Shown: positions 12,256-15,964 of the stretch, one piece after another
Numbering within the stretch: position 1 is the first letter of the stretch
How the letters are laid out: the number at the start of each line of letters is the position of its first letter
Assembly: GCA_902768995.1 (NCBI GenBank)
Contig: CACXNN010000033.1
Span: forward strand, 1-15,964
From: an uncultured Eubacteriales bacterium
GTDB lineage: Bacteria; Bacillota; Clostridia; Christensenellales; CAG-138
Length of the DNA: 15,964 nt
Reading direction: 5' to 3'
Notes under the pieces: model-generated
What the model saw: only the letters and a program-made list of their open reading frames with translations
Told to the model about the DNA's origin: nothing
Databases searched by the model: none
Made by a program: the position numbers and the translations under genes

Positions 12256-13180
12256 AGATCGTCTCCTTCACGTACCGCTCTATCTCCCGGTAGGCCTCCT
12301 CGTAGTTTTCACAATCGAACCAGCGGATGCGCTCGTCCCGCCGGAACCAGGTCAACTGCCGCTTGGCGAACTGGCGGGTGGCCCGCTTGATGTTCTCCAC
12401 CGCCGTTTCAAGAGAAACCTCCCCCTCCAGATAGGCCAAAAGCTGAGCATATCCGATGGCCTGCATGGCGGGCAGCTTTCTATCGTACCCCTTGGCTTTG
12501 AGCCCCTTGACCTCTTCTAAAAGACCCTGGGCCATCATGCGATCCACCCGACGGTCGATGCCCGCGTAGAGCTTTTCCCGGGGCATATTTAAGCCGATGC
12601 GGACGGCCGGATAGCGGCTGTTTCGCTGGGCCGCCAAATACGCCTGATTGAAAGCAGAAAAGGGCTTGCCACTGAGCAGTAACACCTCCCTGGCTCGGAC
12701 CACCCGCTTCTTGTCGTTCACGTGGAGCTTCTGGCCGGAAGGGCCATCGTCCTCGGCCATCCGCTCGAAAAACGCTTGGGGATCATCATCGTAGGCCTGT
12801 TCCAATCGGTTCCGCAGCGCCTTATCGGACGGGAGCGCATACCCCATATCCTCCAGCACCGCGTCACAGTATAAGCCGCTCCCCCCCACCAAAATAGGCT
12901 GGACGTTCCGACGGTCAAGGTCCCTAAGCACCTCGTCCGCCGCTTGCTGAAAGGCTGCCACGGAAAAGCTGGTATCGTTTGGGTCCACGATGTCGATGAG
13001 ATGGTGCGGTACCCGCTGACGCTCCGCTGGGTCCGGCTTTGCAGAGCCGATGTCCATGCCCCGATAGACGGCGACAGAGTCGATGGACAGGATCTCTCCT
13101 CCCCATTTCTCCGCGATCCGCAGCGCCGTCTCGCTTTTATGGCAGGCCGTAGGGCCGCATATGAGCAGCAGCGGTTTCAT
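12239..13180 (-). CDS. miaA: tRNA dimethylallyltransferase with an unusual P-loop
   Basis: Transfers dimethylallyl to A37 of tRNAs reading UNN codons (i6A). The 313-residue length fits. Motifs: P-loop region GPTACHKS (9-16), IDSVAVYRGMDIGSAKP (33-49), VPHHLIDIVDP (57-67), VGGSGLY (98-104), LHVNDKKRVVRAREV (152-166), MQAIGYAQLLAYLEGEVSLE (239-258) and AKRQLTWFRRDERIRWFD (272-289). The usual P-loop is GPTAxGK(T/S). Here the Gly before Lys is His14 (codon CAT, reverse complement of 13139-13141). Other conserved spots also differ (GYAQ for the usual GYKE, RAREV for RALEV), so the enzyme may be divergent rather than broken. Reading frame and length are intact. It starts within an ATGA overlap with mutL and overlaps the PLP-enzyme gene by 17 nt, so expression is coupled in both directions. 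Confidence 0.93.
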   Translation of the reverse strand: MKPLLLICGPTACHKSETALRIAEKWGGEILSIDSVAVYRGMDIGSAKPDPAERQRVPHHLIDIVDPNDTSFSVAAFQQAADEVLRDLDRRNVQPILVGGSGLYCDAVLEDMGYALPSDKALRNRLEQAYDDDPQAFFERMAEDDGPSGQKLHVNDKKRVVRAREVLLLSGKPFSAFNQAYLAAQRNSRYPAVRIGLNMPREKLYAGIDRRVDRMMAQGLLEEVKGLKAKGYDRKLPAMQAIGYAQLLAYLEGEVSLETAVENIKRATRQFAKRQLTWFRRDERIRWFDCENYEEAYREIERYVKETIYDRRA

Positions 13181-15075
13181 ACAATGCGCTTGAACATCTT
13201 CTCCATGTCCCGCTTGGAAAGCCGCGCCACCACCGGTCGCCCATGGGGACAGGTCAGGGGTATCCCCTGCTCCACATAGGTTTTCAGAAGGCTGACGATC
13301 TCCTCCTTATGCAGGGGCTCGCCGCCCTTGACGGCATGCTTGCAGGAGGCGTAGATCAGCTTCTCCCGCACCAGCGCCTTCTTGGCGCCTTTCCCTGCCT
13401 CTCCAATGGCGTTGATGGCCTGGTGAAGGGATTCGCCGTCGAAGACGATCCCGTTGAGCATCGGAACGGCGGTCAGATTGAGGCTGAGCGCCCCTGTACG
13501 CTCGAAGCGGTAGCCCAGCTCCTCCAGCTCCTCCTGCCATTCCTCCACCAACTCGAATTCCCGGGGCTGCAGCGTCAGTAGCTGGGGGATCAGCAGCTCT
13601 TGAGATGCGGCGGCCACCTCCTGTGCGCTGAATTCCTCATACAGCTTGCGCTCATGGGCCGCGTGCTGATCGATGAGATACAGGTCGTCCTCATGCTGCA
13701 CGATCCAGTAGGTGTTGAATGCGCAGCCGATGATGTTCACCGCAAAATCCAGCGGCAGGGTGTCCTGCTCCGCCTTCTTGGGCGAAGGCGCGGGCGGCTG
13801 TTGCCGGTTACCGGCCACCGCGAACACCTCCACGCGAGGGGGCTCCTGCCTCTCCTCCACCGGAGGTTTCTTTTGAAACGTGTTGTAGGAATACCCGGCA
13901 CTGCTCTCCTTCAGCACGGACCGGGGCGGGACCATCACCTGCTTCTTAAATTCCTCTATAAAGCTTGTGGACGGCCGCTTTTTCTCCAGCTGGTCATAGG
14001 AGGTTTCCGAAAACGCCTGCCGCTCTGCTTTCGGCTCGATCTTCTCAACGACTTGTTTCGCCTGGTTCGGCAGCTGGACCTGGGGGATCACAGGCTGCCG
14101 AAGGGCTTGCGCGCAGGCCGCCGTCACGGCGTATTCCACCCGCGGCTGATCCACGAAGCGGACCTCTGTCTTGGCCGGGTGGACGTTCACGTCCACCTCC
14201 TCCTTGGCGATGGTGATATTGAGTAAAGCAAAGGGATACCGACCCGCCATCATGCGGGTGTCGTATGCCTTCTGGATGGCGGAAAAGATGCCAATGGAGC
14301 GGATGTACCGGCCGTTGACGAACAGGGTCTCCATGGACCGGTTGGGCCTCGATATCTCCTGATTCCCCACGAAGCCTTCGATACGCACGTAGCCGTTATC
14401 GAGTAGCACCGGCAGTAGCCGATCCGTGATCTGGGACCCGTAGATGCAGAAAATGGCGTTCTTCAGCTTTCCGTCCCCATAGGTCTCGTAGACGCATTTT
14501 CCGTTGCTGAGGAAGCGGAATGTGATATCCGGGCGGCCCAAGATGGCTCGGGCCATGAAATCGCCGATATATCCGGCTTCCGAGCGGGCGGAGCGCATGA
14601 ATTTCAGCCGTGCCGGGACCTTGGCGAAAAGGTTGTCCACCTGAACGGTGGTCCCGAACACACAGGAACAGGCCTCATTGGACACCAGTTTGCCGTTATC
14701 GAATACGACCCGGGTGCCCCATTCCCCACCAGGCACCCGCGTGGTCATGGTCACCAACGATACGGCGCCGATGGAAGCCAGCGCCTCACCCCTAAACCCC
14801 AGGGTACCGATGGCAACCAGGTCCTCCTGGGTGCTGATCTTGCTGGTGGCGTGTCGAAGGAAGGCCGTAGGACAATCCTCCGGCTGGATGCCGCTGCCGT
14901 TGTCCGTAACGCGGATGGAGCTCAAGCCTCCGTCCGTGATATCCACGGTGATGGCCGTGGCTCCGGCGTCCAGGGCGTTCTCGACCAGCTCCTTCACCAC
15001 CGAGGCGGGGCGCTCCACCACCTCGCCGGCGGCGATCTGATTAGCTAAAACAGGCGGCAAAACCTTTATTAGCAT
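13177..15075 (-). CDS. mutL: DNA mismatch repair endonuclease MutL
   Basis: A 632-residue GHKL ATPase that links mismatch recognition by MutS to strand incision. The N-terminal ATPase has motif I ELVENALDAGAT (catalytic E29, metal-binding N33), DNGSGI (58-63), RHATSKI and GTLGFRGEAL (90-99). A variable Pro/Lys/Glu-rich linker covers about 330-440. The C-terminal dimerisation/endonuclease domain has DQHAAHERKLYEE (469-481), the DQHA(x)2E(x)4E metal motif of MutL endonucleases that make nicks without MutH, plus SCKHAVKGG (577-585) and CPHGRPVV (609-616). The start is supported by AAGGAGG inside the mutS 3' end, with the ATG 3 nt after the mutS stop. The stop overlaps the miaA start (ATGA). Confidence 0.97.
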   Translation of the reverse strand: MLIKVLPPVLANQIAAGEVVERPASVVKELVENALDAGATAITVDITDGGLSSIRVTDNGSGIQPEDCPTAFLRHATSKISTQEDLVAIGTLGFRGEALASIGAVSLVTMTTRVPGGEWGTRVVFDNGKLVSNEACSCVFGTTVQVDNLFAKVPARLKFMRSARSEAGYIGDFMARAILGRPDITFRFLSNGKCVYETYGDGKLKNAIFCIYGSQITDRLLPVLLDNGYVRIEGFVGNQEISRPNRSMETLFVNGRYIRSIGIFSAIQKAYDTRMMAGRYPFALLNITIAKEEVDVNVHPAKTEVRFVDQPRVEYAVTAACAQALRQPVIPQVQLPNQAKQVVEKIEPKAERQAFSETSYDQLEKKRPSTSFIEEFKKQVMVPPRSVLKESSAGYSYNTFQKKPPVEERQEPPRVEVFAVAGNRQQPPAPSPKKAEQDTLPLDFAVNIIGCAFNTYWIVQHEDDLYLIDQHAAHERKLYEEFSAQEVAAASQELLIPQLLTLQPREFELVEEWQEELEELGYRFERTGALSLNLTAVPMLNGIVFDGESLHQAINAIGEAGKGAKKALVREKLIYASCKHAVKGGEPLHKEEIVSLLKTYVEQGIPLTCPHGRPVVARLSKRDMEKMFKRIV

Positions 15076-15078
15076 CTG

Positions 15079-15964
15079 TTAATCCTCCTTGAGCGCGTCA
15101 TGGTAGGCGTACAGCTTCTGCAACGCCATCATGGGGGTCATGTTCTCCAGATTCAGCGCCTTCATATCCGCCAAGATGGCTTTATCCACCTGGTTATCCA
15201 CTGTCTTTTCTGACTTATCCACGGTTATTTCGTGGTTGTCCACCGTTTTTATGCGAGCCTTCTCATGCATAGTCGCCATGTCCGAATTCTCCAAGCCCTG
15301 GAGGATCTGCCCTGCTCGAGCGATCACCGCATCGGGGATCCCCGCAAGCCGTGCCACCTGCACGCCGAAGCTCTTATCGGCGCTGCCCCGGACGATCTTG
15401 CGCAGGAAAAGAATATCCTCCCCGATCTCCTTCACGGAGATGCGGTAGTTCTTCACGCCGGGCAACTGCCCTTCCAGTTCAGAAAGCTCGTGGTAATGGG
15501 TGGCGAAGAGGGACTTGGCGCCGCAGGTGTTCTCGTCGGCGATGAATTCCAGCACCGCCCAGGCGATGGAAAGGCCGTCGTAGGTGCTGGTCCCGCGCCC
15601 GATCTCGTCCAGGATCAGGAGGCTGTTCCGAGTGGCGTTATTGAGGATGTTGGCCACCTCGCTCATTTCCACCATGAAGGTGCTCTGGCCCGAGGAAAGG
15701 TCGTCGCTGGCGCCGATACGGGTGAAGATACGATCCACCAACGAGATATGGGCCGATTCCGCCGGTACGAAGGCGCCCATGTGGGCCATGAGCGCGATCA
15801 GCGCCACCATGCGCATATAGGTACTTTTGCCGGCCATGTTGGGTCCGGTGATGATAAGCAGCCGCTTCTCCCCCTGATCCAGCAGCACGTCGTTGGGGAT
15901 GAAGCCGTCCTGCAACGTCCGTTCCACGATGGGATGCCGACCGTTGCGGATGGAGATGACCCCA
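15079..15964 (-). CDS. mutS: DNA mismatch repair protein MutS, partial (C-terminal ATPase part)
   Basis: Mismatch-recognition ATPase. Only the last 295 or so codons are in the window and the frame continues past the right edge. It starts in the domain IV/V boundary with NGRHPIVE. The ABC-type ATPase follows: Walker A GPNMAGKS, the TRIGASDDLSSGQSTFMVEM signature, Walker B LLILDEIGRGTSTYDGLS and the ATHYHEL switch His. The C-terminal linker, between LENSDMATMHEK and LNLENMTPMMALQKLY, carries a VD(N/K) repeat spaced by 7 residues (TVDNHEI, TVDKSEK, TVDNQ). The protein ends with the helical dimerisation tail. A GTG at 15927-15925 is the internal Val of RHPIVE, not a start. It leads the mutS-mutL-miaA cluster; the promoter is outside the window. 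Confidence 0.97.
   Translation of the reverse strand, partial: GVISIRNGRHPIVERTLQDGFIPNDVLLDQGEKRLLIITGPNMAGKSTYMRMVALIALMAHMGAFVPAESAHISLVDRIFTRIGASDDLSSGQSTFMVEMSEVANILNNATRNSLLILDEIGRGTSTYDGLSIAWAVLEFIADENTCGAKSLFATHYHELSELEGQLPGVKNYRISVKEIGEDILFLRKIVRGSADKSFGVQVARLAGIPDAVIARAGQILQGLENSDMATMHEKARIKTVDNHEITVDKSEKTVDNQVDKAILADMKALNLENMTPMMALQKLYAYHDALKED
15182..15244 (+). repeat. Four DnaA-box-like TTATCCAC motifs within mutS
   Basis: TTATCCACC (15182-15190), TTATCCACT (15194-15202), TTATCCACG (15215-15223) and TTGTCCACC (15236-15244), all in the same orientation, with steps of 12, 21 and 21 bp. The first three match 8 of 9 bases of the DnaA box TTATCCACA, each failing at the last base; the fourth has one more change. 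They are the complement of the VD(N/K) codons in the MutS linker. They may be only a consequence of that peptide repeat, or a DnaA-binding cluster. Confidence 0.5.

Noticed and set aside
15925..15927. GTG as the start of a 282-residue MutS fragment.
   Set aside because: The frame stays open upstream to the window edge and encodes the conserved NGRHPIVE motif. The GTG is its internal Val.
1..15964. CRISPR arrays, insertion sequences, toxin-antitoxin pairs, riboswitches or a defence island.
   Set aside because: No regularly spaced direct repeats, transposase motifs or known riboswitch cores were seen. The only recombinase is a single Xer-like gene with no element ends recognised around it.

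Overview
The window looks like chromosomal DNA of a GC-rich anaerobic Firmicute (class Clostridia, perhaps Oscillospirales or Christensenellales). This is inferred from the gene set (formate-tetrahydrofolate ligase; a class A PBP beside an OmpR-type two-component pair; the mutS-mutL-miaA order followed by a PF06838 'aluminium resistance' PLP enzyme) and from strong AGGAGG ribosome binding sites. Both ends cut genes: fhs lacks its N-terminus on the left and mutS lacks its N-terminal part on the right.

Left part (+ strand): fhs (1-1582) and mtnN (1593-2312) form a tight pair for one-carbon metabolism and nucleoside/methyl-cycle salvage. A 432-bp intergenic region follows. It holds a patch of short repeats derived from the 3' end of a tRNA, a perfect 17-bp bidirectional terminator, and a minus-strand tRNA-Ala(GGC) with a near-consensus promoter.

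Middle (+ strand): a class A penicillin-binding protein (2745-5444) with its own promoter; then an OmpR-family response regulator (5556-6245), a membrane PAS-containing histidine kinase (6252-8186), a membrane-anchored SPOR-domain protein (8264-9160) and RNase HI (9168-9623). The theme is cell-envelope synthesis and sensing. The Shine-Dalgarno of the SPOR gene is fully buried in a predicted hairpin.

A perfect 17-bp inverted repeat with a 6-nt centre separates rnhA from a tyrosine recombinase gene (9706-10770). The recombinase keeps all six catalytic residues but lacks about 13 residues right after its first catalytic Arg.

Right part (- strand): a compact co-oriented cluster mutS > mutL > miaA > PF06838 PLP enzyme > small eight-cysteine protein, with 4-nt ATGA overlaps at two junctions and a 17-nt overlap at a third. 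The small gene and the recombinase overlap tail-to-tail by 59 bp. MiaA has a non-canonical P-loop (His for the conserved Gly), and the MutS C-terminal linker is built of a VD(N/K) repeat that creates four DnaA-box-like 8-mers on the + strand.

No CRISPR array, insertion sequence, rRNA or prophage was found. Most of the window is ordinary housekeeping DNA. The observations most worth checking are the recombinase deletion and its promoter palindrome, the SD-sequestering hairpin, the MiaA P-loop change, the MutS linker repeats and the tRNA-derived repeat patch.
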